Notes under the pieces: generated by a model
What the model saw: the letters and a program-made list of their open reading frames with translations, nothing else
The model's database searches: none
What the model was told of the DNA's origin: nothing
Shown: positions 10,980 through 21,063 of the stretch, piece after piece
How positions within the stretch are numbered: the stretch's first letter is position 1
How the letters are laid out: every line of letters starts with the position of its first letter
Source of the DNA: Fremontodendron californicum
Lineage: Eukaryota; Streptophyta; Magnoliopsida; Malvales; Malvaceae
Assembly: GCA_030761205.1 (NCBI GenBank)
Contig: JAULJL010000028.1
Coordinates: 21,565,001 to 21,629,000, forward strand
Length of the DNA stretch: 64,000 nt
Reading direction: 5' to 3'
Position numbers and translations under genes: made by a program

Positions 10980-13900
10980 GAGATGAGAATTCCAATCCAA
11001 ATCTAAAATAAAAAAAATATATCAATTATTGAATCAAATATTTAAAATTTAGTAGTATTTAATGAAATATTCATTGTATAAAGATGATATAAGCTTGACA
11101 TGATAATAATATAACAGCACCTATGACCTAGCCATAGGCTGTATATTTAGTGATACTGGTTAAATTGATATTTATAAAAAAAGTGTAATTAATACATTAT
11201 TGTTTTTAAATTCAGTAAAAATAATGTATTAAATGTAATTTTTTTTCTTTCTAAAATGATAATTAAATAGTTATGAATTGATGTCTAATATTTATAAACA
11301 CTCGTTAACCAAATCTTAATAATAATAAGAAAATTATATATTAGTATAAATCATTTTATTTATTTTTATCATGTTACTTAAAAATCAAACGAAAAAGCAT
11401 ATATAACTTGGTCAAATCTCCACCGAACACAAAAGAACATTAAAAAGAAGCAGAATTGAAGTAGTAACAGTTTGAGAAGCACATTTATAACTTGGTCGAA
11501 TCTCTACCAAACCCCCATCCGATGAAAATGAAAGCAAGACCCATTTCCTTCATGCACTCTTGATGAAAATGAAAACAACACTTTCCCATTCTTGAAACTC
11601 ATTATTTATGTCTTGCCCATATATTAAAGCTGTTTATGAATCGAGTTAAATTTATATAAAAAATATTTTGTTTATTCAAAATTTAATCTCTCGAGTCTAA
11701 AAAATTTATTTTACCGTTTTTTAATAATTAAATTTAAATAAAAATATTTTTTATTTATTAAATAGTAATCTAGGTTGGATTAGATCGATCCAAATCAAAT
11801 ATCTTATCCAAAATTTGATCTAATTCGAATTGGATTGAACGATAACCTATGTTGGACAAGTTTATGATAGACCCACAAAAGATATCATAAAAAATATTTG
11901 ACTAATTGTTTTTTTTTTTTTAGAGTATGACTGAGATTTTATTTTTTATTTCTCCCTCGTTCTTAATAAGATGACTGAGAATTTTGACTCCTAGTGATGA
12001 TCTCCGTTAATTCTAAATTGTATATTTGATTTTTTTTTTCATTTTAAAAAATTTACCTTTTAAAGTCGTTTTCTTCTAATTTAAAATTTTATTTCAGCTT
12101 AAAAATTTTAATTCTAATCCATGAAGCAACACTTTTACAAATTTGACTGTAAAAGTTAAAGAATTTTTTTTTTCTAAAAAATATTGTGTGAAAAAAAAAA
12201 TCAGATTTTATTTATAATTTATTTATAAAAAGTTTTATGTGAGGATTAACTATATATAGCTAGTCATATAAAATGAATTAGTGGGGGGCCAAGATTTTTA
12301 TTTTTTATGCTCGCTAGGGAATTTTGTCAAACCGGTTTCCACAAATCTTGTAAGATTGTTGACCCAAACATTCCTAACTTAAGTATGAATATATATATAT
12401 ATATATAAATATATTAATTTTATACTAGGGTAAGTGAATCCCTCCTCTCTCTCTATATATATAATGGATATTTTCTTAGATGATTTATATTAATATTAAA
12501 GTTTTTAATTGAATTTGATATTACGAGTAAAGTGACACCAACTCAATTAAAAAAATATCAAAAAAAAATTAAAAATACTATAATAAATATGAAATAAATA
12601 ATATTTATGTCTTTTTAGATTTTTTATAAAATATTTTTTTAAAAGCCACACAATGGATGTACCAATTTTAGTAAATAATAATATATAGTTGTTTTGGTTA
12701 GATAATAGCTGGCAATGGGAAATAATTGTAAACCAGAAGACTCTTATGTATGGATAGTTAGTTACTTAGTTTTGGTATATTCTTATTGGCTTTAAAGTCC
12801 ATGCCTTACCCATTGCATTGTGTGATGATCTTGTCTAATGTTTAAATGTAAGATTGCAAACCAATCGATAAAATTTTTGGGAGTTAATTGTTGATTTTTG
12901 ACTCTCGGTACCAATTGTAGTTTTGTGCTACAGTACCGATTTGCTACAGTAACTTTATCTCGGGATGCTACAGTAACTTTCGAAAAACAACTCTTTTATT
13001 AATATGAGAAAAGACCAAATATACACTAGACACACTCTTTTAATATGCACTCACAACTTCACTCCTTCACTCATATCTTTTTCTTCCTTTTTCTCTCTAC
13101 TCACTTCTCTTCACCTCCTCTACACTAGCACACACTACATATGTCTATTTATATAGACATCTACATTAAGTAGAGGAAAAATCTAGAACTAAAAGATTGG
13201 AGAAACATCTAGATAGAAAACTAAAGAATAATCTAGGAAGAGAAAACTGGAGAGATTTCTAGACTAGAAGACTAAGGAAAAATTCTAGAGAAAGAAAAAT
13301 CTAGAGAAATAATAAAGTTTAGAGAGAATTCTAGATGAGAGAATTCTAGAGGAGTTGTTGACTTTAACACTCCCCCTCAACAACTACTCTCTTGATGTCG
13401 GTTTGGTTGTCATTTCAGACTGTCTTCTGGACTTATCAAATCTTGCATCAAATATCTTCTCTTTTTCTTTCTCTTCTTAAAATTCATCAGCATCATTAGT
13501 TCTGCTTCATCCATCGTTGATTGCTCTCTTCTCTTTTGATCCTTGATTTTGTTCACTTCCATCTTTGCTTCAACACCATTGTTATCTTCTTTCTTCTTGA
13601 TTTTCTCTGCTAGCCTGTCTCTGACTTTGGCATACTCGACTTTGTCAACTACCATTAATTTGTTGACTTCAAAATCGATCTTCATATCTTTCACGCCTTT
13701 GTGAGTCTTAACAGTGTCGTTGACCTCATTGTCATCCTTCTCCATGTTGACATCAGCTTCAAGCTTCTTCTCGACTTCTTGAAACATTCTTTCTTCTTCA
13801 AAAATCTTTTCTGAAGACTGAAACATCGACTCGTTCTTTTTCTTTGACGTTCCTTCAATTACCTCTTGTCTTGGAAGAGTATTCTCAAAATCAATTTCTT

Positions 13901-16900
13901 CTTCCATGTCATCATAAACATTTTCTTCTAACTCGGTGGTGCAAGCAGCAACGAGTTCTTCGCATTCTTCAATAGTAAATGCTGTCTCAAAATCCCATTC
14001 TTCTTCATAGTTATTCTCCTGTCGTGAGAACACTGTTGCATAGCCTTGCACTTGTCTATATCGACAATCTCGAGCATAGTGGCCAAGCTTGCCACACTTG
14101 AAACACTTAATATTTCGACAATGAGACCTCACATTTTCGCTATCGTCTCTATCTCGAACAATTTGAGCTCCCCCTCGCTGAAAGCTCCTCCGTTGCCAAG
14201 CTTCTTGTTTGTTTTGAACTTCAATGTCTTCTATTCCTTGCCTCATAGCAACTTTACCTCTTCTATTGCTAAAGAGGGCTTTCTCATAATCTTCCACCAT
14301 GACTTTAGACATTTGATTATCTAAAGCCTCTTGATTTGCTAGGATATTTTCCAACTCAGTTAAAGTTGGTTCTTTGCTCCATCCACGAGTTGCAGTAACA
14401 ATCCCGTTGTATTCAGGTCGCAAGCCATGGATGATAATTCTTCTCATCCTCGTTTCGGTAATGGTATTTTCTGGATCTAATTTTGAAATTTCATCACAAA
14501 GAGTTTTAACTTTAGAGAAATATTCGCTTACCGACATATTTTGCTGCGAGATTGACAGGAGTTCATTCTCCAATTGTTGGAGCCTAGCATCATTTTTCCT
14601 CGCGAACAGCATTGTGAGTGTGTCCCAGGCTTCCTTCGGTGTCTTTGCATCCTTGATGCGTTGTAATAAACCATCCTCAACAGTGACTGATAACACGTAC
14701 ATGGCCTTACCGGCTTTGATCTTCCATTTTCTTAGTTCTCCGGCATCAGTTGGTGGTGTTATATCTTCACAGTTAACAATATCCCATAAATCTTCTCCTT
14801 GCATGTAAAATTGCATGCGAATACTCCATGTATTATAATTGCTGTTATTAAGCTTCTCGATCTTACCAATCGGACTTGAAAAATCTTCCATTCTGACTTG
14901 AGAGTGCCTCACTTTTCTCAAGGTTGTATTCTGTCAGTCTCTATATCCTCACGAACTACGATCCCTGATCGTCTTGGTCCCAGACCAATAATCTTCACAG
15001 TCCCAGACTGTCTTTCTCCGATATGCGTACTCCGGTCCCTGACCGTCTAGCTCTGTCTTCTCGCGGTGGCTTTCACTCTGATAGTAGGTAGCCCTTTTTC
15101 ACTTCTTCTTGTGACGGCTCTCACTCTACTCCACGTAGGTAGCCCTTTTCACCTATTCTCGTGATGGCTCTCACACTACTTTAGGTAAGTAGGTAGCCAT
15201 TTTCACCTGTTCTCGTGATGGCTCTCATACTGCTTCAGGTAGCCCTTTCCGCGACTCGATCTATCATCGATAATTACAATTCTCGATCATCTGATTTCGA
15301 GAAACTTCTGGCTTCTTGTCTTTTCTCTGAGGAGCATACTCCGGTCCCTGACCGTCTAGCTCTGATATTCTAGTCCTTTGGATCGTCCCGCTCTAATCGT
15401 CCCGCTCTGATCGCCCGGTCCTCAGGATCGTCTGACTCTGATACTCCGGTCCTCAAGATCGTCCAGCTCTGATAATCTGGTCCTCAGGATTGTCTGGCTC
15501 TGATACCACTTTGTTGATTTTTGACTCTCGGTACCAATTGTAGTTTTGTGCTACAGTACCGATTTGCTACAGTAACTTTATCTCGGGATGCTACAGTAAC
15601 TTTCGAAAAACAACTCTTTTATTAATATGAGAAAAGACCAAATATACACTAGACACACTCTTTTAATATGCACTCACAACTTCACTCCTTCACTCATATC
15701 TTTTTCTTCCTTTTTCTCTCTACTCACTTCTCTTCACCTCCTCTACACTAGCACACACTACATATGTCTATTTATATAGACATCTACATTAAGTAGAGAA
15801 AAAATCTAGAACTAAAAGATTGGAGAAACATCTAGATAGAAAACTAAAGAATAATCTAGGAAGAGAAAACTGGAGAGATTTCTAGACTAGAAGACTAAGG
15901 AAAAATTCTAGAGAAAGAAAAATCTAGAGAAATAATAAAGTTTAGAGAGAATTCTAGATGAGAGAATTCTAGAGGAGTTGTTGACTTTAACACTCCCCCT
16001 CAACAACTACTCTCTTGATGTCGGTTTGGTTGTCATTTCAGACTATGTGTTTGATTGTTACATTTGTTCATATACATTTCAAGAAAAAAAATTTGTTCAT
16101 TTACCTTAGATCTATTCAAAGACCAGGCTTGGATAGATATTTTTCTAATTCGAGTTGGTCTGACCCGAATCGAATTACTTTTCATCAATAAAAAAATATA
16201 TATTTAAATTTAATTATAAATAATAATATAAAATATTTTTTAATATTATTTTGAATAACAATATGAGCTTTCAGGCCGGTTTAGGTCCCGCTTGATTCGA
16301 ACCTGGATAAAAGAATAAAAAAAATTGGATCACGGCTCGACTTGACCTTATCTATTAACAGGTCTAATTTATCTTTATACATGTGTTTTATGCATGAAAT
16401 GCCTTGGTTAATTTGTTTATACGTGATTTTATATATATATATATATATATACTTGATGTCTGATTATTAGTAGAAATAATTTTCTCTACTTAGAGGTTTT
16501 AGATAATTCCAAAGCTTAAATTCTAACAATTAATTAAGTTAAATAATAATTTCTAATGATAATTAAATCAGGGCAAGATTTTATGGATGGCCAAACACAT
16601 ATGTATTTACGAAGGCAATGGGAGAAATGTTGGTTGGGGATTTCAAAGGAAATATGCCTGCAGTCATCATTCGACCTACCATCATAACTAGCACTTATAA
16701 AGAGCCATTCCCTGGTTGGGCTGAAGGTGTCAGGTAAGCTACAATAATTATTAATATTACTCAACCCTTTATAAAGTAATTTAATTATCTGGATAAAAGA
16801 AATGAAAGATCCATGTTTTGCTTGAATTTTTGAAAAAGAAAAAAGAAAAAAGAAGATATTGGAATTTTTTAATTGAGCAAATAAGATTTTATTAGACCTG

Positions 16901-18849
16901 ATAATTCGTGTTATAATTGTAATTAAGGTATTTTATATTTTGTATAAATTTTGATGTGTTAATAATTTGTGTTAAATAAATTTTGACATGTTCGTGTATT
17001 CGTGTTGTGTTTCAGTTACTTTTTTCGTGTCGTGTCGTATAATCATGTCGTGTCCAATAGTACTAAATCTAAGTTTTATTACTAATTTTTGGCTCGAATT
17101 TTTCTCTTTCTAATTTTCTTAACAACTAATTCTACTTCTTTGTGGTTATAATAGAACCATCGATAGCCTTGCAATTGGTTATGCTAAAGGAAAACTGACA
17201 TTCTTCCTTGGAGATTTGGAGTCAATTGTTGACCTGGTGAGTTCAAAATTATTCTCCTTTTTCCTTCCATAGGTAACAATATTTAGAAAACTCGGGTTTA
17301 ACTGATCAGTTGATTCATCCAATCACTCTTAATATGAGGTGGCATCTAGTAATTCTAAGATTCGAATTTTAACATCTACAATACTTTCACTTATTCCAAA
17401 CTATCTTATATATATATATATATAAAACCTGAGGCATTGTTAATTTCACCATTTATTCGATGAAATTTCTTTGGAAGAATGAAATTTTAAGTAATTTTGC
17501 AGATACCAGCTGACATGGTGGTGAATGCCATGATTGTAGCCATGATAGCTCATGCAACAAACCAACCATCGGAGACCATCTATCAAGTGGGTTCATCAAT
17601 GAGAAACCCTGTGAAATATTGCAATCTTCAAGACTATGGCTTCCGTTACTTTAGCAAGAAACCTTGGATCAACAAAGATGGAAAGCCTGTTATAGTTGGC
17701 AAAGTTAGAGTCATGGACAGCATGGCCAGCTTCCACAGATATATGGCTCTTCGATACTTGCTACTTTTGAAGGTGTGAATGGCCTTGTTTTTAACTCTTT
17801 TTTTATTTTTATTTTTTTTAACAAAGCAGCAGGATTTAAATTGTGATTGCGGATGGTTTTCGGTCGCGTCAGTCAATTACGGTAAATATTGGCGATGGAA
17901 AAAGCCGAAATTGCAAACTAACGACTGTAACCCGTTATTTAAATCCGTGCAAAGGAGGCCCTAGCATGAAGATAAGAGAAAGGATTCAGATTAGGGGTGC
18001 AATCGAGTCGAACTCAAGCTGTAAGAAGCTCGAGCTCAACTCGAAATTCGAGGCTCGAAGCTCGGCTCGAGCTCGATCGAGTTTCACTTTTAAAGCTCGA
18101 ACCTGATTCAAGATAAAAATCGAACTGCTCGAGTTCGATCGATTAAGCTCGTTTATCTAGTAAAGAGTGAGCTCGATTTCCTTACTCGACTTCAAACTCG
18201 ATTATTTGTGCTTAAACTCGAGTTCGAATTGAGATTTTTCAATATTAATTAAGCATTAAGATACACGAATTTGGCTCGCTCGATAACTCGTGCTGTTTGA
18301 GCTCGACTCGATAATGATCGAGCCGAACCTGAGTAGCTTGCGAGCACAGGTGTCTCGTTTACACCTCTAATTCAGATACTGAAATTCGAACTTCAAACTT
18401 GCTGAATACCACCTCTTAATGAACTAGTTAATTAATCACTCTTTTTTTTTTTTCTTCTTGTGCAGGGATTGGATTTGGCAAATACAGCATTTTGCCAATT
18501 CTTTCAAGGTGTTTACAGCGATCTCAATAGGAAGATCAGCTATGTTACGCGATTGGCAGACATTTACAGACCATACTTGTTCTTCGATGCCATGTATGCA
18601 ATTTCTTCTAAACTTTTATATTGAATCTGTAAACTTAATTACGCTATAAATCTTACAAAAACTTTGTTTTTTTTCTTCTTTTTCTTGGGTTACAGCTTTG
18701 ATGATATAAACACCGAGAAGTTGCGAATGGCAGCAAGATCGTGCCTGGTGGAGAACGACATGTTCTACTTCGACCCCAAATGCATCGACTGGGAAAATTA
18801 CTTCATGAATACTCATCTTCCCGGCATCGTAAAACACATTTTCAAATGA
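8772..18849 (+). CDS. FAR: Alcohol-forming fatty acyl-CoA reductase, CER4/FAR3-like
   Basis: Reduces long-chain fatty acyl-CoA to primary alcohol with NADPH; relatives supply cuticular wax, suberin or sporopollenin alcohols. Ten exons join in frame into 491 aa: 8772-8850, 8942-9045, 9533-9735, 9846-9946, 10334-10526, 16572-16733, 17155-17236, 17503-17772, 18466-18593 and 18696-18849, all with GT-AG introns. Residues 17-26 (VTGGTGFLAK) are the Rossmann NADPH-binding loop. Y237-V-F-T-K241 is the catalytic YxxxK pair. The FAR C-terminal domain follows to the end. Length matches the family (about 490 aa) and the N-terminus DNKSILV fits Arabidopsis CER4. I see no stop, frameshift or missing key residue, so the gene looks functional. 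Intron 5 is 6 kb because of a gag-only LTR element; introns 6 to 8 hold MITEs and SINEs. Which chain length it prefers cannot be read from sequence. Confidence 0.95.
10016..10133. mobile_element. MITE of the TTGACAGTGAAATTTTTAA family in FAR intron 4
   Basis: It begins TATTGACAGTGAAATTTTTAA and ends in GTCTAATACTCCATAAATG, an imperfect inverted copy of the start. Related copies lie at 22337-22494, 25995-26160 and 35281-35452. Non-coding. Confidence 0.45.
10606..10892. mobile_element. Old hAT MITE, GACCTG family, in FAR intron 5
   Basis: The left end TTTGCTCATGAGTC and right end TTTAACAAGTCTA match the family termini with several changes. The interior has the usual AATTTAAATAAAAAATAA core. 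The flanks do not give a clear 8-bp duplication, so it is probably an old copy. Confidence 0.5.
10939..10976. repeat. (TA)n microsatellite in FAR intron 5
   Basis: An uninterrupted TA dinucleotide run of about 18 units. Similar runs occur at 24417-24444, 51247-51274 and elsewhere in the window. Confidence 0.9.
12889..13369 (-). repeat. 3' LTR of the gag-only element
   Basis: A 481-bp LTR from TGTTGATTTTT to TTGACTTTAACA on the plus strand. It contains a TATA-like TATATAAATAG on the minus strand near 13150-13160, three GCTACAGTA words and many TCTAGA words. It is followed by CTCCCCCTC, the complement of the polypurine tract. Confidence 0.93.
13410..14891 (-). CDS. gag: Copia-type Gag with unusual charged C-terminal extension
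   Basis: The 493-aa frame starts at the ATG 14889-14891 (MEDFSSPIGK) and ends at the TGA at 13410-13412, 32 bases before the polypurine tract. Residues 1-200 are the UBN2/DUF4219 Gag domain (NYNTWSIRM, TPKEAWDTL, IIIHGLRPEY). Residues 263-276 are a CCHC zinc knuckle (CFKCGKLGHYARDC) that binds RNA. Up to about residue 320 it tracks the Gag of the complete Copia at 37970-43480, including the acidic EEEWDFETAF stretch. The protease that would follow is replaced by about 170 residues rich in Glu, Lys and Asp, probably coiled-coil, ending in a basic block at 471-479 (FKKRKKKRR) that resembles a nuclear localisation signal. It should form or join virus-like particles and package the element's RNA. 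The role of the extension is unknown. The frame is intact. Confidence 0.88.
   Translation of the reverse strand: MEDFSSPIGKIEKLNNSNYNTWSIRMQFYMQGEDLWDIVNCEDITPPTDAGELRKWKIKAGKAMYVLSVTVEDGLLQRIKDAKTPKEAWDTLTMLFARKNDARLQQLENELLSISQQNMSVSEYFSKVKTLCDEISKLDPENTITETRMRRIIIHGLRPEYNGIVTATRGWSKEPTLTELENILANQEALDNQMSKVMVEDYEKALFSNRRGKVAMRQGIEDIEVQNKQEAWQRRSFQRGGAQIVRDRDDSENVRSHCRNIKCFKCGKLGHYARDCRYRQVQGYATVFSRQENNYEEEWDFETAFTIEECEELVAACTTELEENVYDDMEEEIDFENTLPRQEVIEGTSKKKNESMFQSSEKIFEEERMFQEVEKKLEADVNMEKDDNEVNDTVKTHKGVKDMKIDFEVNKLMVVDKVEYAKVRDRLAEKIKKKEDNNGVEAKMEVNKIKDQKRREQSTMDEAELMMLMNFKKRKKKRRYLMQDLISPEDSLK
15087..15250 (-). repeat. About 50-bp imperfect tandem repeats in the element's leader
   Basis: The word GGTAGCCCTTTTCACC recurs at 15087, 15138, 15192 and (shortened) 15238, each followed in the first three by TCTTGTGACGGCTCTCAC-like sequence. 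The spacings are 51, 54 and 46 bp. It lies in the untranslated leader between the primer site and gag. Confidence 0.8.
15359..15508 (-). repeat. 31-bp tandem array carrying the primer-binding-site core
   Basis: GCTCTGAT or a one-base variant begins at 15359, 15390, 15404, 15435, 15466 and 15497, giving spacings of 31, 14, 31, 31 and 31. The last copy is the primer-binding site itself (GCTCTGATACCA, complement of TGGTATCAGAGC). Between the cores lies GGTCCTCAGGATCGTC with small changes. The complement of each unit therefore offers TATCAGAGC or a close variant downstream of the true primer site. Confidence 0.85.
15512..15992 (-). repeat. 5' LTR of the gag-only element
   Basis: A 481-bp copy of the LTR at 12889-13369, differing by one base by eye (A15799 against G13176). 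As the element is transcribed on the minus strand, this is the promoter-bearing LTR. Its outer side carries a further 52 bp that repeats 13370-13421. Confidence 0.93.
15993..16044 (-). repeat. 52-bp copy of the element's interior outside its 5' LTR
   Basis: These 52 bp are identical by eye to 13370-13421: the polypurine-tract complement CTCCCCCTC followed by the end of gag down to TCATTTCAGACT. The match stops exactly at 16044/13421. A standard insertion would have host DNA here. Confidence 0.9.
16893..17071. mobile_element. Repeat of the GATAATTCGTG family in FAR intron 6
   Basis: It starts TAGACCTGATAATTCGTG and ends GTACTAAATCTA, with CGTGTCGTGTCG words inside. Flanks GATTTTAT and AGTTTTAT match at 6 of 8 positions. 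Related copies lie near 19203-19425, 30412-30612 and 34668-34866. Confidence 0.5.
17288..17402 (+). mobile_element. SINE copy in FAR intron 7
   Basis: Contains GGTTTAACTGATCAGTTG, ATCCAATCACTC, a GAGGTGGCATCTAG stretch and a B-box-like AAGATTCGAATTTTAACATC. It is a diverged member of the tRNA-derived family seen at 985-1113. Confidence 0.55.
17992..18369. mobile_element. hAT-type MITE, TCGAG-rich family, in FAR intron 8
   Basis: It begins TAGGGGTGCAATCGAG and ends GTTTACACCTCTA, and is flanked by the perfect 8-bp repeat ATTCAGAT (17984-17991 and 18370-18377). The interior is dense in CTCGAG and AGCTCG. The flanks (TCTCTTATC side and GAAATTCGAAC side, reading the complement) belong to a reversed SINE, so the MITE split a SINE. 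Confidence 0.85.
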
Positions 18850-20054
18850 TAAAAAATAATAATAATAAAACAAAAATAAAAGCGAATATTAATTATATAT
18901 AGCGTTGTGTTTTCCTTAATGCCAATCTGAATTATTCATGCTTTTTATTTAGTGTCATTTGTTATTCATGACAGCATGAAATTATATGTAGCTGTCGACA
19001 AAAGTGTTTAAGAATATCACCAAAGTGTATTGATATATTATATTGTCTTTCAAATATATATATTGTGTTCATGAATATATGTTCAAGTTTGTGGAATTAG
19101 AAATGGAAACAGAGTTTAGTACCTATGTTCATTTCATTTGTTATCATATATAGCTTACCCTCTTCTATTTTTCTTTGGTTGATCAATGAAATATTAGGAA
19201 AGATTTGATAATTTTACACACGATACGAAAAAAAAAACTAAAATATGACACAAAACACAGCATGACATGAAAAAAATAATACGAATATACGAACGTGTTA
19301 AAATCTATATAACAAGAATTATTAATGTGTCAAAGTGTATATAAATATATAATATCTTAAACACGATTATAAAGTTAAAAAATAACACGAATATGATACG
19401 AATATACAAATTATCAAATCCTAAAAACTAGGGGGAAAAAAAGACGAACAAAAACTTGTTACATTTATTTTGCTTGTTGGGTTTGAGCTATTGTAAGAAC
19501 GTGAGAACAGAAATTTAGGTTGGGTTCAAATTTTTGATATAAGACCGGTAAATATAAGTTTTCGGTTTTGCAAAAGGCTATGAAATTGGATTATTTCGAA
19601 TTACCAAATATCTATCACAAATCTAACTCAATTCAGATCAAACTTGTCGGGTTGAACAAGTAATCTTTTCATACTGAATTTAGATCATGTCTGTTGGGTA
19701 GGACAAGTAACCCAATAATGAAGGTATCATGTCTGTCGGATTAGGCAGGTAGCTCGATAATAAAAGGGTATTTGCAAAACATGAACTTCTAAAAAATGCA
19801 AATACCGATATATATATTCATAAAATGTAACAATTGTATGGTCGAATCGGCTCATCGAAATCGATCTTAGCATCTACATCTCATATCCTATGTACATAAC
19901 GTAGTAATATGTCCTTTATAACATTTCAAGTAAGAATGCAAAATTGATTTATACTTTCTTCCTTGAAAGAAATGATAGAGAAATATAAGATGGTTAATAA
20001 TGAGCACAACGATGGTTTTACAAGGGATGGTCTTGGTCCATATGGACAAATTGA
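18850..20054. other. 3' flank of FAR and AT-rich spacer
   Basis: The first 40 bp after the FAR stop contain AATAATAATAATAAAA, a likely polyadenylation region. A GATAATTCGTG-family repeat lies at about 19203-19425 (TTGATAATTTTACACACG to ACAAATTATCAAATC, inverted ends). The rest is AT-rich with no gene. Confidence 0.5.
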
Positions 20055-21063
20055 TAGAGGTGAGCAATCGGTCGATTCGATTTTTTTATACCGATAACCG
20101 AATAAATCGATCGAACCGGTCGACATATGCCAGTCAAACCGAACAGATCGAACTGAGCTTAATCGGTTCGATTCTGTCGGTTTAGATGTTGCTTGCTTTC
20201 GGTTGCCTCCAACCTTGCTGGGATTCCCAAACTTTATGGCAGCTACACTTCCAGTGGCAGCAAGTAAAATCCGAGGTTTTCTTGGGGTAGGGTTGACCTG
20301 AACTATCTCCCTCTCTGCATATTCTTAGAACTCTTCAATTTCACAAAATTATACCTATAAAATTCTATTCGTGTTGACAAATATACAACATAGACTATGC
20401 AGTGATGTAAAATAAAAAAAAATAAAAAAAAAAGTCATCTAAAACGAAAAAATGCAAGCAAGAACAACCTTACAATAGAAATCCTAGCTATTCTCATGAG
20501 CAGCATAAACCATGAACAATCAAAATCTCCTTGAATTATTGAAATCTAATAAGCTAAGTTTCTGTAAAATATATGACTCATAGACTGATTTTAAAGTTTA
20601 AAAAGCACACAAAACATCAATCTTGAGAACTGAAGAAAGTTAGAAAGATTGAAGAATGGAGGATCGACTGAAACTGAATGTATGGCTGAAATGGTGAAGG
20701 GTTGCTGTATTGAAGAACAGAGGGTTTGCTGCAGTATTGAGAATTTAGGTTTTAGATCGATCGGGTTTAGGGTTAGATTAAAAAAGTTGAAAGGGTTTGG
20801 GTATGTTGGGTATTTGGATTTGGGTTTGGGATTGGGTTTAATTTAAATATTATTAATTATTTATTTATTTATTTTATTTAAACCGTTGATTTAATCGGTC
20901 GGTTCGGTTTCAAAAAATCAAATCCCCAACCGACCGATTAAACACGTTATAACCGAATAAATCAAACGATCATATCATGAATTGAATTAACCGAATCGTA
21001 AATATCAAATTGCGTTGATTTTTTTTGGTTTTTTCGAATTTTCGACATTCTTCCTCATCCCTA
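20055..21063. mobile_element. 1-kb non-autonomous hAT element, ATCGGTTCGG family
   Basis: The ends TAGAGGTGAGCAATCGG and CTCATCCCTA are flanked by CAAATTGA (20047-20054) and CAAATTGG (21064-21071), 7 of 8 identical. The subterminal regions are rich in CGGTTCGGTT/AACCGAACCG (20062-20190 and 20880-21000). The 700-bp core (about 20190-20870) does not look like the ends and has no complete transposase frame. It is larger than the other MITEs and may be a deleted autonomous element or may carry captured DNA. Confidence 0.75.

Larger units (their letters stand above)
12889..15992 (-). mobile_element. Gag-only Copia-type LTR retrotransposon (TR-GAG type) in FAR intron 5
   Basis: A 3,104-bp element lies antisense to the FAR gene. 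Its LTRs (12889-13369 and 15512-15992) are 481 bp each, bounded by TG and CA; by eye they differ at one base (G13176, A15799), which means a recent insertion. On the minus strand, the primer site TGGTATCAGAGC (complement of 15497-15508) follows the 5' LTR after three bases, matching initiator tRNA-Met. The polypurine tract GAGGGGGAG (complement of 13370-13378) abuts the 3' LTR. The only gene is gag; protease, integrase, reverse transcriptase and RNase H are absent, so movement needs enzymes in trans. The left flank TTAAT and right flank do not form a target duplication, and 52 bp of internal sequence extends beyond the 5' LTR. Confidence 0.93.

Noticed and set aside
14046..14808. Plus-strand open frames of 92 and 144 codons
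   Set aside because: They are exactly antisense to the intact gag of the gag-only element and show no domain of their own.
14892..14921. Ten extra N-terminal codons of the gag-only Gag
   Set aside because: The apparent start is TTG; the ATG at 14889-14891 aligns with the start of the related Copia Gag.
15087..15508. CRISPR-like array (regular 31-bp repeats)
   Set aside because: The repeats have no unique spacers, lie in a plant retroelement leader and include its primer site.
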